From positions 1 through 64,000 of the forward strand of contig JADZEX010000037.1 in the NCBI GenBank assembly GCA_020850355.1: DNA of 64,000 bases, read 5' to 3'. Below are positions 56,031 to 64,000 of the stretch, in pieces (the first letter of the stretch is position 1; each line of letters begins with the position of its first letter). The DNA comes from Fimbriimonadaceae bacterium (lineage in GTDB: Bacteria > Armatimonadota > UBA10988). Below the pieces are notes generated by a model. The model was not told where the DNA came from and ran no database searches. It saw nothing but the letters and a program-made list of their open reading frames with translations. The translations under genes were made by a program, and so were the position numbers.

Positions 56031-58577
56031 TCAGCGCACGGTACAGCGCGCCGTGGCCTGCTGGCCGCTGGTCAGATCGAGGGCGTTGAACGTCCACTCG
56101 CCGGGTGGGCTGCCGAGTGGCAGTCCGAGCGGCAGGCTGGCGCGGCCGGCCGTCAGCGGGTAGCACCCCGACGCGTCGTGCCGCGCGCCGCTGGGGTCGC
56201 GAATGGTGAGCTCGACGGCACTGCGGCCGGCGATCGGCTGGCCGGCGGCGGTGCGCAGGGTCAGACCCAGGTGCAGCAGCGTACCGGGCGGCGCCGGGCC
56301 GGCGACGCCGGTGGCCAGCTCCAGCCGGCCGATGGGCTGCTCGTGCAGCGCCAGCAGCGCGCCGCCGCCGGGCGGCAGGGCCAACCGGACCTGCCAGCGG
56401 TCGCCGTCGCGCTGAATCGCGGCGGGCGCGACGGGCTGCGAGTGGACCACGTCGTAGGCCGTCAGGCCGGCCGGGGCGGTGAACTCGACGACGGCTTCCT
56501 GGGCCACCCCGCGGTCGCGGTAGAGCGGGTCGATGTAGCCGTGCTGGGCGGCGAAGTCGCCCGCCTCGAAGCTGCCGTTGGCGACCACCACGAAGCGGGT
56601 CGCGGCGCCAGCGCGGAGCGCGAGATGCAGGTCGGGTGAGGCGGTCCGCACCGCCAGCAGCTCTGCGGGGGCGGGCAACTCGGGCGGCTGCCAGGCCAGG
56701 ATGTCGGCGCGGTTGGCGGCGTGCCAGGTGGCGAGGTGTTCGTTGGCGTAGGGGATCCCGCGCGCCAGCGACGTCCGGCCGGGGAAGCGCAGCCGCGGGA
56801 CGAGGCTCGGCACACCCCACAGGTCGTCACCGGCGAGCAGTCCGCCAGCGGCCTGGTATTCCGCCAGTTTGGCCAGCAGAGCCGGGGTGGTGGCGGTCAG
56901 CAGCGGGCAGAGCACGACGCGGTACTGGCTCAGCCGGCCGGCCAGCAGGTCCTGGTCGTCGATCCACTCGACCTGCCCGCCGAAGCGTTGGTAGAGCGCC
57001 GGCAGCACACCGTTGAGGTAGTGCGTCGCGAACCAGAAGTTGTGCGGCCGCGTCGCTCGGCCGAGGAACTCGCTGGTCGTCGAGACGTAGCAGGCCACCC
57101 GCGGCGCGACCGATCGGGTCGGCAACAGGAGCGTGCCGTAGGGGTAAGCCACGCCAGTCAACGCGGCGTGTAGCCCGGCCGCGGCAACCGGCTCCGTGGG
57201 CAGCTTGCTCAGCTCCCAGTAGCCCAGCGCCTGGGCCGGGGTGGTCAGCGTCAGCCAGGACTCGAAGCGGTGCTGGTCGGGGCTGCGCAGACACCAATCG
57301 CGCCGCGGACCCTCCGGGGTGGTGCGCAGCAGGCCCTCGTACCATTGGCTGAGCGTCAGGTAGACGTCGCGCGCGCCGTTGATTCGGCGGGCGCACTCGG
57401 CCTGCTGGGTGCGCAGCACCGTGGCCCACGGGTCGCGGTCGTACTGCCAGGAACTGACGGCGTCGAACCCCGCGAACTGCTCGATGCTGAAGACCGGGTC
57501 GGTCCAAACCGTCAAGGCCGGGGCCAGCGCCTTGAGGATCTCCAGCGAGCGGCGGTTGAGTTCGAACCAGCCCTGCCCGCTGCGTCGGGCGAAGCGCGCG
57601 GCGGCCAGCTCGGGCAGGTCGTCGGCGTAGACCCCCGGAGCGACCGTCGGCAGACCGCGCGGCGGCGTTGGCGGCCCGTCCAGGTTCAGTCGTAGCTCAC
57701 CGTAACCCAGGCCGGTGGACTGTCGCAGCGCGGCCTCCTCGGCGGCGGCGCGGGTCAGCCTGTCCGAGCCGTACTCGCTGTTGGCGAGGCACCAGCGCAG
57801 ATGCGGGTAGCGCCGGGCGAGCTGCCCGATCGCCTCGGCCTGCTGCTCGGCCATGCCCAGATAGGGTGGCTGCGCAGCGTAGCCGTTGGTGACGTGCCCT
57901 TGGTAGAGCGTGACGTAGTGCGCCGAGACCCAGAACCCCTCGCGGAGCGCGGTCAGGGCTGGCAGGAAGGCCGTGTCGAGCACGCTGCAGCCAGCCATTT
58001 TGGCCAGCTTGAGCTGCCCGGCCAACTCCGCCTCGTGGCTGCCGCCGGCGTTCCAGAAGTAGGTCTGGAAGCGCTCCGGCTGACGGTACGGTCCCACCAG
58101 CAGCGGCAGCTCCAGAGACTCGGCCTGGTCGCCGACGCGCCACACCGCGCGCAACAGGTAGTCGCCGACCGGCAGCACCGGGGCGGGGATCGGGATCGTC
58201 AGGACGCCGTCCTGGTCGGGCCGCAGCACCTGTCGGAAGCGCAGCCCGACCGGCTCCAGGACCCCGCTCAGCAGTCCGCCGCCGGTGGCCGGTGGCAGCG
58301 CGCGGACCCGCACCGCGGCGGCCTCGTCGGCGCGGCAGAAGCCCAGCGGGGCGGCTTCGTGCCAGGCCGCCAGCCGGCCCGGCCGAGGCGACGGCGTCAC
58401 CTGCAGGGCCGGGTGACCCCAGCCGTTGAGCCGCCAGTCGTCGAGCGGCACCACCCGCTGCGGGTCGAAGTCGTGAAGCAACTCGGCCAGGGGCACCTGT
58501 GCGGCGTTGTAGAACTCCAGCGGGGCGGGTGCCGCCAGGGCGGCCAGCGGCCAGAGCAGCAGGAGCAGGGCAGGCAT
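56031..58577 (-). CDS. Large secreted protein with glycosidase-like layout, family not recognised
   Basis: The 848-residue product has a signal peptide (MPALLLLLWPLAALAAPAP), an N-terminal beta-sandwich (about 20-190), then a region with barrel-like alternation (KLAKMAGCSVLDTAFLPAL, YPHLRWCLANSEYGSDRL, TVWTDPVFSIEQFAGFD). A flavodoxin-like segment at about 560-640 (VVLCPLLTATTPALLAKL, GGLLAGDDLWG) resembles the trimerisation domain of GH42 beta-galactosidases. C-terminal beta domains include TLRTAAGQPIAGRSAVELTI, an Ig-like fold. ANSEYGSD could hold a catalytic Glu. No confident family is named. It follows the creatininase gene by 108 bases and is convergent with the fucosidase gene. Confidence 0.6.
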   Translation of the reverse strand: MPALLLLLWPLAALAAPAPLEFYNAAQVPLAELLHDFDPQRVVPLDDWRLNGWGHPALQVTPSPRPGRLAAWHEAAPLGFCRADEAAAVRVRALPPATGGGLLSGVLEPVGLRFRQVLRPDQDGVLTIPIPAPVLPVGDYLLRAVWRVGDQAESLELPLLVGPYRQPERFQTYFWNAGGSHEAELAGQLKLAKMAGCSVLDTAFLPALTALREGFWVSAHYVTLYQGHVTNGYAAQPPYLGMAEQQAEAIGQLARRYPHLRWCLANSEYGSDRLTRAAAEEAALRQSTGLGYGELRLNLDGPPTPPRGLPTVAPGVYADDLPELAAARFARRSGQGWFELNRRSLEILKALAPALTVWTDPVFSIEQFAGFDAVSSWQYDRDPWATVLRTQQAECARRINGARDVYLTLSQWYEGLLRTTPEGPRRDWCLRSPDQHRFESWLTLTTPAQALGYWELSKLPTEPVAAAGLHAALTGVAYPYGTLLLPTRSVAPRVACYVSTTSEFLGRATRPHNFWFATHYLNGVLPALYQRFGGQVEWIDDQDLLAGRLSQYRVVLCPLLTATTPALLAKLAEYQAAGGLLAGDDLWGVPSLVPRLRFPGRTSLARGIPYANEHLATWHAANRADILAWQPPELPAPAELLAVRTASPDLHLALRAGAATRFVVVANGSFEAGDFAAQHGYIDPLYRDRGVAQEAVVEFTAPAGLTAYDVVHSQPVAPAAIQRDGDRWQVRLALPPGGGALLALHEQPIGRLELATGVAGPAPPGTLLHLGLTLRTAAGQPIAGRSAVELTIRDPSGARHDASGCYPLTAGRASLPLGLPLGSPPGEWTFNALDLTSGQQATARCTVR

Positions 58578-58685
58578 CGCGGTCCTCCGCCGCACCACGC
58601 CCGGCGGCCAGCCGGCGCGGCGGCGCCGCGACACTGCTTCACCGCGGCCACCGCCGCTCCTGCGGCGGCGCGCGGCCGGGTCAGC

Positions 58686-59447
58686 TCACGGCGCCCCGAG
58701 CTGCTGGTGCAACGCCGCGACGATGGCGCGGATCCCAGCCTCGCCCAGCTCCTGGCTGGCGCGGCGCGGGTCCTCGCCCATCACCCCCAGCACCTCCGCC
58801 GGCTCCGCGGCCAGCTCGCCCAGGTCGACCGTCTCGGGGGCCAGCGCCAGCAGCAGACTGGTCTCCCAGATCGCGGCGTGGTCGCCGTGGTAGCCCTGCT
58901 CGCGGATGGGGTCCACTTCAATCAGCGGATGCACCTGCGCGGTGGTGTCGGCCGCCTGAGCCCAGGCGGCGGCGACCTCGCGCGCCGGGCCGATCAGCGG
59001 GTAATGCCCGCACAGCACAACGATCTGCCGGAAGCCGTAGCTCTGGATCTGGTAGAGCGTCGCGGTCAGCAGGTCGCGCCAGAGTCGCCAACCGCCGGTC
59101 GCCTCGCCGCGCACCGCCTCGGCGGCGACCACCTCGCGCGGCAGGCCGAGGGCGGCCGCCACCCCGGGGCGGTGGTCGTGGGTCAGGTGGGCGAAGCGCT
59201 CGGGACAGTAGACGTTCTCGAGGATGTCCCCGCGATGGTCGCCGTACCACAGCGCCGGCCAGACCAGCCCGCCCAGCTCACGCGCCAGCCGTTCGGCGAG
59301 GTGCTGCATCTTGACGCCGTCGAGCCCCAGCGGGTTGTGACGACCGTGCCACTCCAGAATGCCGCAGGGCAGCCAGGCTCGCGGGCAGGCGGTGCGGCGG
59401 GCCACCATCTGGGCCGGCCGCAGGCGTTCGTAGCGGACCTCGTCCAT
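58686..59447 (-). CDS. Creatininase-family amidohydrolase
   Basis: The 253-residue protein has the family's metal motifs. LPCGILEWHGRHNPLGLDG holds the Glu, His and Asp ligands (usually 'GS.EQHG.HLP..TD'). VVLCGHYPLIGPAR occupies the place of 'NGHGGN' but the pattern is weaker (GHYP). GDHAAIWETSLLLAL supplies the last acidic ligand (Glu in 'AGE.ETS'). Family members hydrolyse creatinine, formamides or related cyclic amides, and many environmental homologues have no assigned substrate. GGGAG precedes the ATG at 59447. The weak second motif means catalysis should be treated as unproven. Confidence 0.75.
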   Translation of the reverse strand: MDEVRYERLRPAQMVARRTACPRAWLPCGILEWHGRHNPLGLDGVKMQHLAERLARELGGLVWPALWYGDHRGDILENVYCPERFAHLTHDHRPGVAAALGLPREVVAAEAVRGEATGGWRLWRDLLTATLYQIQSYGFRQIVVLCGHYPLIGPAREVAAAWAQAADTTAQVHPLIEVDPIREQGYHGDHAAIWETSLLLALAPETVDLGELAAEPAEVLGVMGEDPRRASQELGEAGIRAIVAALHQQLGAP

Positions 59448-59541
59448 GCCAAGCTCCCAGGCCGCAGTTCGCCGCCGGCGGCGCCTCGCCTGCCGGCAGG
59501 GCTGCCGCCGCTGGTGGCGAACCACCAGGCCGGAGCCAGCG

Positions 59542-60084
59542 ATGAGCCAATGGGCGTCGATCACCGTGCTCGGACGGGACCGGCCGGGGATTGTGGCGGG
59601 GATCAGCGAGGTGCTGTTCCACCACGGCTGCAATCTGGAGGATTCCAGCGCCACCCGCCTGCGGGACTCCTTCGCGATGATCCTGATCGCGCTGTTGCCC
59701 GATCCGCCCCGTCTGGCCGACCTCGCCGCGGCGTTGACGGCGGCGGGCACCCGACTCGGCGTCAACGTCGACCTGCGCGATCTGGGCCAGGAACCGCCGG
59801 CACCACCGCCAGCGGGCACGCGCTGTGTGCTGTCGGTCTACGGCGCCGATCAGCCGGGCCTTGTCTACCGGGTCTCGCAGGCCCTCGCTACGGTCGACTG
59901 CAACGTGGTCGACGTGACCACCCGCGTCGCCGGCGACCCGCGGCAGCCGGTCTACATCATGCTGCTGGAGATGACCATCCCCGCCAGCAGCTCGGTCGCC
60001 GCGATCGAGCAGCGCCTGACCAGCCTGCGGGCCGAGCTGGACGTTGACGTGACCCTGCGGGCCGTCGAGGAAGAGACGCTCTAG
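59542..60084 (+). CDS. Tandem ACT-domain protein (GcvR-like)
   Basis: The 180-residue protein contains two ACT domains, about 5-75 and 90-165. Each opens with ITVLGRDRPGIVAGISEVL or VYGADQPGLVYRVSQAL and ends with VDVTTRV-like strands. ACT domains bind amino acids, and this architecture matches glycine cleavage repressor (GcvR)-type regulators and stand-alone ACT proteins. There is no DNA-binding domain, so it would act through a partner. No GcvA gene is nearby. GGAG precedes the ATG. The def gene follows after two bases. Confidence 0.8.
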   Translation: MSQWASITVLGRDRPGIVAGISEVLFHHGCNLEDSSATRLRDSFAMILIALLPDPPRLADLAAALTAAGTRLGVNVDLRDLGQEPPAPPPAGTRCVLSVYGADQPGLVYRVSQALATVDCNVVDVTTRVAGDPRQPVYIMLLEMTIPASSSVAAIEQRLTSLRAELDVDVTLRAVEEETL

Positions 60085-60086
60085 CG

Positions 60087-60593
60087 ATGCCGCAGCGGCC
60101 GATTCTGGTCTACCCCGACCCGCGCCTGAAACAGGTCTGTGCCCCGGTCGAGCGCTTCGACGAGGCGCTGCAGCAGCTCGCTGCGGACCTCCGCGAGACG
60201 CTCCTGAGTGTCCCAGGCACGGGCCTTGCGGCGCCCCAGATCGGGGTGCTGCTGCGCCTGATCTACATCGACAGCAGCCGCAGCCCGAAGTACGCCGAGA
60301 GCAGCAGCGGGCCGCTCTGGCTGGTCAATCCGCAGATCGTCGAGCGCAGCGGTGCCAAGCGCTTCCGCGAAGGCTGCCTCAGCCTGCCGCAGTTCACCGC
60401 CAACGTGAAACGGGCCAGACGCATCGTGGTGACTGCCCAGGACTGCACCGGCGCCCCGCTGCGACTGGACGTCGAAGGGTTCGAGGCGGTCTTGCTGCAA
60501 CACGAGATCGACCACCTCGACGGGGTGTTGTTCATCGACCGCGTCGAAGACCTCGGCAGCACCCGGCTCCGCGAGCCCGCCAGCGACGACTGA
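60087..60593 (+). CDS. def: Peptide deformylase
   Basis: The 168-residue metalloenzyme removes the formyl group from N-formylmethionine of new proteins. All three motifs are present: GTGLAAPQIG (motif 1), EGCLSLP (motif 2, metal Cys) and QHEIDHLDG (motif 3, His, Glu, His). Length is typical. The gene lies two bases after the ACT gene and has no adjacent fmt, so the pairing with a Met-tRNA formyltransferase must be elsewhere in the genome. Confidence 0.96.
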   Translation: MPQRPILVYPDPRLKQVCAPVERFDEALQQLAADLRETLLSVPGTGLAAPQIGVLLRLIYIDSSRSPKYAESSSGPLWLVNPQIVERSGAKRFREGCLSLPQFTANVKRARRIVVTAQDCTGAPLRLDVEGFEAVLLQHEIDHLDGVLFIDRVEDLGSTRLREPASDD

Positions 60594-60605
60594 ACCGCGC
60601 CGCCC

Positions 60606-61619
60606 TCAGCGCCCCGCCAGGGCCGGCTGCAGCATCGCGTGGTAGGCCTCGTCGGGCACGTAGTAAGGGATGCTGTTGCCCGACCCGACCGCCCACCCGC
60701 CGCGGCTGGCGGTGCGCTGCAGCATCGCCGCGACGCGCTCTCGGATCCGCTCCAGCGGCTCGCGGCAAAGGAAGTCGACATCGATCCCGCCAAGGATGGC
60801 GATCCGTTCGCCCCACTGCTCCCAGGCTTCTTCGACCGGCTGGATCAGGTCCTCGTAGCTGTGCAGGCCATCGAAGCGCATCACCTCGATGATGTCCTCC
60901 ATGATCTCGTGGCGAGCGCCACAACTGTGGAGGATGGCCGGCTTGCCAGCCGCGTGGATCGCCGCGACGATGCGCTGGTGCCAGGGGAAGCAGAACTCCC
61001 GCATCACTGCCGGTGGCAGCATCGTCTGAGTCTTGTGGCCCCAGTCGTCGTTGGAGATGCAGGCCCCCACCGCGGGGTGCGGCGCGCAGATCTCGTAGTA
61101 GGTCAGCAGCCGCGAGCCGACCGCCGCAAAGATGTCGCGGGCCAGCTCGGGCTCGTCGTAGCACAGCAGGCAGAGGGCCTCGTAACCGACCAGGCGGACC
61201 GTGTTCTCGAGCACCCCGCTGGGGCCGTGGACCACCAGCTTCATGCCGGCCGGCAGCTCGGCGCCGAGGACGTCCAGCCGGCTGTAGTCGAACGCCGCCG
61301 GGTCCTCGAAGGCGTAGGCCTCGAGGTCGGCTCGGCTGGCGAGCACACTGCCCTCGTTCATCGAGACACTGGCAGCCCGATGCTGCGCCCCGGCGGCGAA
61401 GCGGAAGTCGCTGCCTTGAACGGTGACGTAGTCGTAGCCGGCCCGGTGGTAGGCGGCCAGCATCAAGCGCTGCCAGGCGTGCGGCTGCGTCATGTCGGGC
61501 TCGTACCCGGCCAGCGCCCGGTAGAGCCGCTCGTTCAAGAAGAACTCGAACAGCGTCGGCCGCGAGGGAGCTTCACGCCGCAGCACGGCGAGCAGGTTGT
61601 CGAAGTTTGGTGCGGTCAT
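60606..61619 (-). CDS. Uroporphyrinogen decarboxylase-family protein
   Basis: The 337-residue product has the URO-D barrel layout. LFEFFLNERLYRAL is at the N-terminus, MKLVVHGPSGVLENTVRLVGYE sits mid-barrel, and GKPAILHSCGARHEIMEDIIEV contains His-Ser-Cys-Gly, a metal-binding pattern of the methyltransferase (MtaA/CmuA-like) members. ILGGIDVDFLCREPLERIR and AVGSGNSIPYYVP close the domain. Heme uroporphyrinogen decarboxylase itself usually carries a conserved FAGPW-type N-terminal motif not seen here. A methyl-transfer or unassigned role is more likely. The weak GGGGTGAG precedes the ATG. No B12 or methanol genes are nearby. Confidence 0.8.
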   Translation of the reverse strand: MTAPNFDNLLAVLRREAPSRPTLFEFFLNERLYRALAGYEPDMTQPHAWQRLMLAAYHRAGYDYVTVQGSDFRFAAGAQHRAASVSMNEGSVLASRADLEAYAFEDPAAFDYSRLDVLGAELPAGMKLVVHGPSGVLENTVRLVGYEALCLLCYDEPELARDIFAAVGSRLLTYYEICAPHPAVGACISNDDWGHKTQTMLPPAVMREFCFPWHQRIVAAIHAAGKPAILHSCGARHEIMEDIIEVMRFDGLHSYEDLIQPVEEAWEQWGERIAILGGIDVDFLCREPLERIRERVAAMLQRTASRGGWAVGSGNSIPYYVPDEAYHAMLQPALAGR

Positions 61620-61651
61620 CTCACCCCGAGCGTTCCCGGCCCGGCGCGACT

Positions 61652-62581
61652 TCAGTCGGCTTCGGACAACCAGCGCTCGGCAGCCAGCGCCGAGGCGCAA
61701 CCCGTCCCGGCAGCGGTGATTGCCTGTTGCCAGGTATGGTCCTGCACGTCTCCACCGGCGAAGACCCCTGGCACGGAGGTCATCTGGTGGTCGTCGGTGA
61801 TGAGGTAGCCCTTGTCATCCAGTTCGAGCTGGCCCTCGAACAGCTTGGTGGTCGGGTCGTGGCCGATGGCCAAGAAGAAGCCCGTGACCGGAAGATCGCA
61901 GACCTCGCCGGTCTTGACGTTCTTCAGGCGCACGCCGGTCAGGCCGGTGGCCGGCGTGCCGAGGCACTCCTCGACGACGCTGTTCCAGGCGACCTCGATC
62001 TTCGGGTGCTCCAGCACACGCTTCGCCATGATCTTGCTGGCGCGCAGCTCATCGCGGCGGTGGATCATGGTCACCTTGCTGGCGAACTTGGTGAGGAAGG
62101 TAGCTTCTTCGCAGGCGCTGTCGCCGCCGCCCACCACGACAATCTCCTGGCCGCGGTAGAAGGCCCCGTCGCAGGTCGCGCAGGCCGTCACGCCGTGGCC
62201 CCAGAGCTCGCTCTCGCCCGGCACACCGAGCCGGCGGGGGGTGCTGCCAGTGCAGATGATCACCGCCTTGCCGTGATAGGTCTCCCCACCCGCGGTGACC
62301 GCGAAGGGGCGTTGCGAGAAGTCGACGGCGGTCACCCGCTCGATCTTCACCTCGGTCCCGAAGCGGCGCGCCTGTTGCTCCATGCGCTCCATCAGCTCGG
62401 GGCCCAGGATGCCCTCCGGGAAGCCGGGGTAGTTCTCGACCTCAGTGGTCATCGCCAACTGTCCGCCCAGCTCATTGCCCGTGAAGAGCAGCGGCCGCAG
62501 GTCGGCGCGGGCGGCGTAGGTCGCCGCGGTCCAGCCGGCGCAACCCGCTCCCAGCACGATCACCTCCCGAACGTCCGCCAT
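61652..62581 (-). CDS. trxB: Thioredoxin reductase
   Basis: The 309-residue flavoprotein transfers electrons from NADPH to thioredoxin. The FAD-binding start is VIVLGAGCAGWTAATYAAR, the redox disulfide is C134-A-T-C137 in ACATCDGAF, and the NADPH site is VVVGGGDSACEEATFL with HRRDELRAS. VFAGGDVQDHTWQQAITAAGTGC is the second FAD motif. Length and all motifs match bacterial TrxB. AGGAG precedes the ATG. The downstream URO-D gene begins 33 bases later. No thioredoxin gene is in the window. Confidence 0.96.
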   Translation of the reverse strand: MADVREVIVLGAGCAGWTAATYAARADLRPLLFTGNELGGQLAMTTEVENYPGFPEGILGPELMERMEQQARRFGTEVKIERVTAVDFSQRPFAVTAGGETYHGKAVIICTGSTPRRLGVPGESELWGHGVTACATCDGAFYRGQEIVVVGGGDSACEEATFLTKFASKVTMIHRRDELRASKIMAKRVLEHPKIEVAWNSVVEECLGTPATGLTGVRLKNVKTGEVCDLPVTGFFLAIGHDPTTKLFEGQLELDDKGYLITDDHQMTSVPGVFAGGDVQDHTWQQAITAAGTGCASALAAERWLSEAD

Positions 62582-62619
62582 GTCTCGCTCCTTCTCCCGA
62601 TAGCCTAGCCCGCGGGCTC

Positions 62620-63423
62620 CTACGCGTCAACGCACCGGGTTGGTTCCCGGTCGTCGGCCCGCTGGCGCAGCGCCTCGTAGAGCAGCGCGCCAGCCGCCAC
62701 GGTGACGTTCAACGAGCTCGCCGCGCCGTGCATCGGCAGCCGCAGCAGGGCCTCGCAGGCGGCCGCCGTGGCCGGCTCCAGGCCGCTCGATTCGTTGCCC
62801 ACCAGCAGCCCCAGCGGCCCGCGCAGATCGGCCTCCCAGGCCGACGCCGTGGCCCTCGCGCTGCTGCCGTAGACGCGCACCCCGGCCGCCTGCAGCCGCG
62901 CCAGCTCGGCCGGCAGGTCGGCGCACAGCACCAGCGGTTGGCGCAAGATGCTGCCGGTGCTGGAGCGCACCGCGGGCCGCCCGAAGGGATCGGCGCTGCG
63001 GTCGCCCAGCACCAGCGCGGCGCAGCCGGCCGCCTCGGCGGTCCGCAACAGCACTCCCACGTTGCGCGGGTCCTGGATGTTCTCGGCCAGCAGCAACAAC
63101 CCGCGGCCGGGCGCCTGCGGCAGCAGCTCGCGCCGGGCCACCCCAACCGCGGTGACGGCGGTCTCGTAGTCGGTGCCCGACAACCTGGTCAGCAGCCGCG
63201 GCGCGATGGTCAGCAGCGGCACGCTCGCGCTGCGCAGCTCGCTCGCGAGGTCAGCCGCGCTGGGGAGCAGCAGGACCGACTCCAGCCGCTGGGCCGCCAG
63301 CGCCTGCCGCACCAGCTTCTCACCTTCCACCAGATACTGCCCCCGCGCCGCCCGGCCGAGCGCCGTGGTCAGTTCGGCAGCCGCCACGAACGCTGGCTCG
63401 CGGGGATCCTGAATCGCAGCCAT
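62620..63423 (-). CDS. SpoU/TrmH-type rRNA or tRNA 2'-O-methyltransferase
   Basis: The 267-residue protein methylates ribose 2'-OH in RNA. It has an N-terminal SpoU substrate-binding domain (QYLVEGEKLVRQAL) and the knotted SAM-binding SPOUT domain. Its motifs are ENIQDPRNVGVLLRTAEAAGC (motif 1), VGNESSGLEP (motif 2) and LPMHGAASSLNVTVAAGALLYEALRQR (motif 3, SAM knot), and the full set is intact. The exact nucleotide target cannot be told. The ATG at 63421-63423 overlaps the preceding stop as ATGA, so translation is coupled to the upstream discoidin-domain gene, an odd pairing. Confidence 0.92.
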   Translation of the reverse strand: MAAIQDPREPAFVAAAELTTALGRAARGQYLVEGEKLVRQALAAQRLESVLLLPSAADLASELRSASVPLLTIAPRLLTRLSGTDYETAVTAVGVARRELLPQAPGRGLLLLAENIQDPRNVGVLLRTAEAAGCAALVLGDRSADPFGRPAVRSSTGSILRQPLVLCADLPAELARLQAAGVRVYGSSARATASAWEADLRGPLGLLVGNESSGLEPATAAACEALLRLPMHGAASSLNVTVAAGALLYEALRQRADDREPTRCVDA

Positions 63424-64000
63424 CAGCGCTCCCAGGCCTGCAGCTCGGCGCAACTGCTGAAGCTCTGCGCCGGGCGATCGCCGCTCGCCGGCACGCCGAC
63501 CACCCGCACGGCGACCAGCCGTTGCGGCGCGCAGCGGACCTCGAACGGCTGGCCAGGCGTCAGCCCGGCGGGGCTCCCGGCGGTGGTGGCCGGGTAGTCG
63601 GTGAGCTCGCCGAGCAGCAGCCAGGGCCCGCCCGGCAGCGCCTGACCCTCGACCCGCGGCGCGGAGTTGCGGCGGTCGAACCAGCCGCCGTCGTGGTAGA
63701 CCGCGCCGTGACGGAAGACGACCCGGCCGACCGTCGCGGGGGCGCGCAGTTCGACCGCGTACCAGTCGAGGTCTTGCCAACGGCCATCGAAGGTGACCCG
63801 CCACGTGTCGCCGCGCTGATCGCAGATGGATCCAGCCACATTGCCAGCGCGCGACCAGCTCTCGCGTCCGCCGCAGGTCAACGAGATCTCCGCCGCGCGT
63901 ACCGTCTCGGCGGCGGGCAGCCAGACCTGCTGCACCGCGCCGCTGCTGCCGGCCGCCGCGAACGGCCGCAGGCAGAGGCTGGCCGGGCCGGCCCAACCAG
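63423..64000 (-). CDS. Galactose-binding (discoidin-like) protein, C-terminal fragment
   Basis: The gene enters from the right edge and only its C-terminal about 192 residues are visible. VWLPAAETVRAAEISLTCGG, VGRVVFRHGAVYHDGGWFDRR, WDL/WYAVELRAPATV and RLVAVRVVGVPASGD are the strands of an F5/8-type (discoidin) galactose-binding domain. A conserved-looking Trp-rich start (about 100 residues) precedes them. The reading frame is open to the edge. Such domains bind glycans or lipids and often decorate secreted hydrolases. Its stop overlaps the start of the methyltransferase gene by four bases. The N-terminal domains are not visible. Confidence 0.7.
   Translation of the reverse strand, partial: GWAGPASLCLRPFAAAGSSGAVQQVWLPAAETVRAAEISLTCGGRESWSRAGNVAGSICDQRGDTWRVTFDGRWQDLDWYAVELRAPATVGRVVFRHGAVYHDGGWFDRRNSAPRVEGQALPGGPWLLLGELTDYPATTAGSPAGLTPGQPFEVRCAPQRLVAVRVVGVPASGDRPAQSFSSCAELQAWER

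Noticed and set aside
58686-59447. Assigning the creatininase-family gene as a true creatinine hydrolase
   Set aside because: Creatinine use needs the full NGHGGN-type motif, which is weak here (GHYP), so only the family is named.
1-64000. CRISPR arrays, transposases, integrases or att sites
   Set aside because: No regularly spaced repeats and no DDE, tyrosine or serine recombinase proteins were seen.

Overview
The window is about 70% G+C and densely coded, with 49 protein genes (two cut by the window edges). No rRNA, tRNA, CRISPR array or insertion sequence was seen. A prepilin whose N-terminus reads [19 protein letters not shown] followed by [10 protein letters not shown], a pilin C-terminus with the H-x9-DG pattern, LL-diaminopimelate aminotransferase, two heptose enzymes and many secreted glycan-degrading enzymes suggest a Gram-negative-type, free-living glycan degrader. 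Armatimonadota, or a neighbouring Planctomycetes-like lineage, fits best. This placement is an inference from family habits, not from a marker-gene tree.

Layout. 1-7980 (minus): a tightly spaced run of seven genes, in transcription order a rhamnogalacturonan-lyase-like PL11 protein, a NodB-type deacetylase, a DegT/DnrJ sugar aminotransferase, a C25-like peptidase, a calpain-like peptidase, a LamG-GH16 hydrolase and the start of a caspase-like protein. 8076-19652: a giant GH2-like secreted protein, a toroid (squalene-cyclase-like) protein, an HtrA lipoprotein protease, a GH36/raffinose-synthase-like enzyme, a Gfo/Idh/MocA dehydrogenase and a prepilin. 19828-26418 (plus): the most distinctive locus, four coupled genes for a Trp-rich soluble protein, a membrane von Willebrand A (VWA) protein, a small three-helix membrane protein and a 1130-residue FtsZ/tubulin-superfamily GTPase ending in a zinc ribbon. 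A sulfatase and a GH30 enzyme follow on the same strand. 29358-30845: a site-2 protease with CBS domains, preceded by a structured leader or small RNA that has a strong promoter and an 18-base perfect match to the 16S rRNA 3' end. 33422-36179 (minus): a GNAT protein, a NodB deacetylase and a formyltransferase. 36304-43547 (plus): dapL, a membrane protein, a heptose nucleotidyltransferase, a methyltransferase, gmhB and a large CBM9/TIM-barrel/discoidin protein. 43555-52460 (minus): a hybrid histidine kinase, gnd, a HAD protein, a GT2 glycosyltransferase, ftsZ and a pilin-like protein. 52601-64000: two sugar-acid/fucose enzymes (rhamnonate dehydratase and a GH29-like fucosidase) transcribed divergently, more secreted proteins, a creatininase, an ACT protein, def, a URO-D protein, trxB and a TrmH-type methyltransferase.

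How it works together. Many genes attack decorated plant or algal polysaccharides (PL11, GH16, GH2-like, GH29, GH30, GH36, sulfatase, rhamnonate dehydratase). A second theme is surface-glycan building (DegT, NodB, formyltransferase, heptose enzymes, GT2). A third is cell-envelope organisation (FtsZ, the tubulin-like/VWA system, pilins, HtrA, site-2 protease). No SusC/SusD pair or sugar ABC transporter lies in the window.
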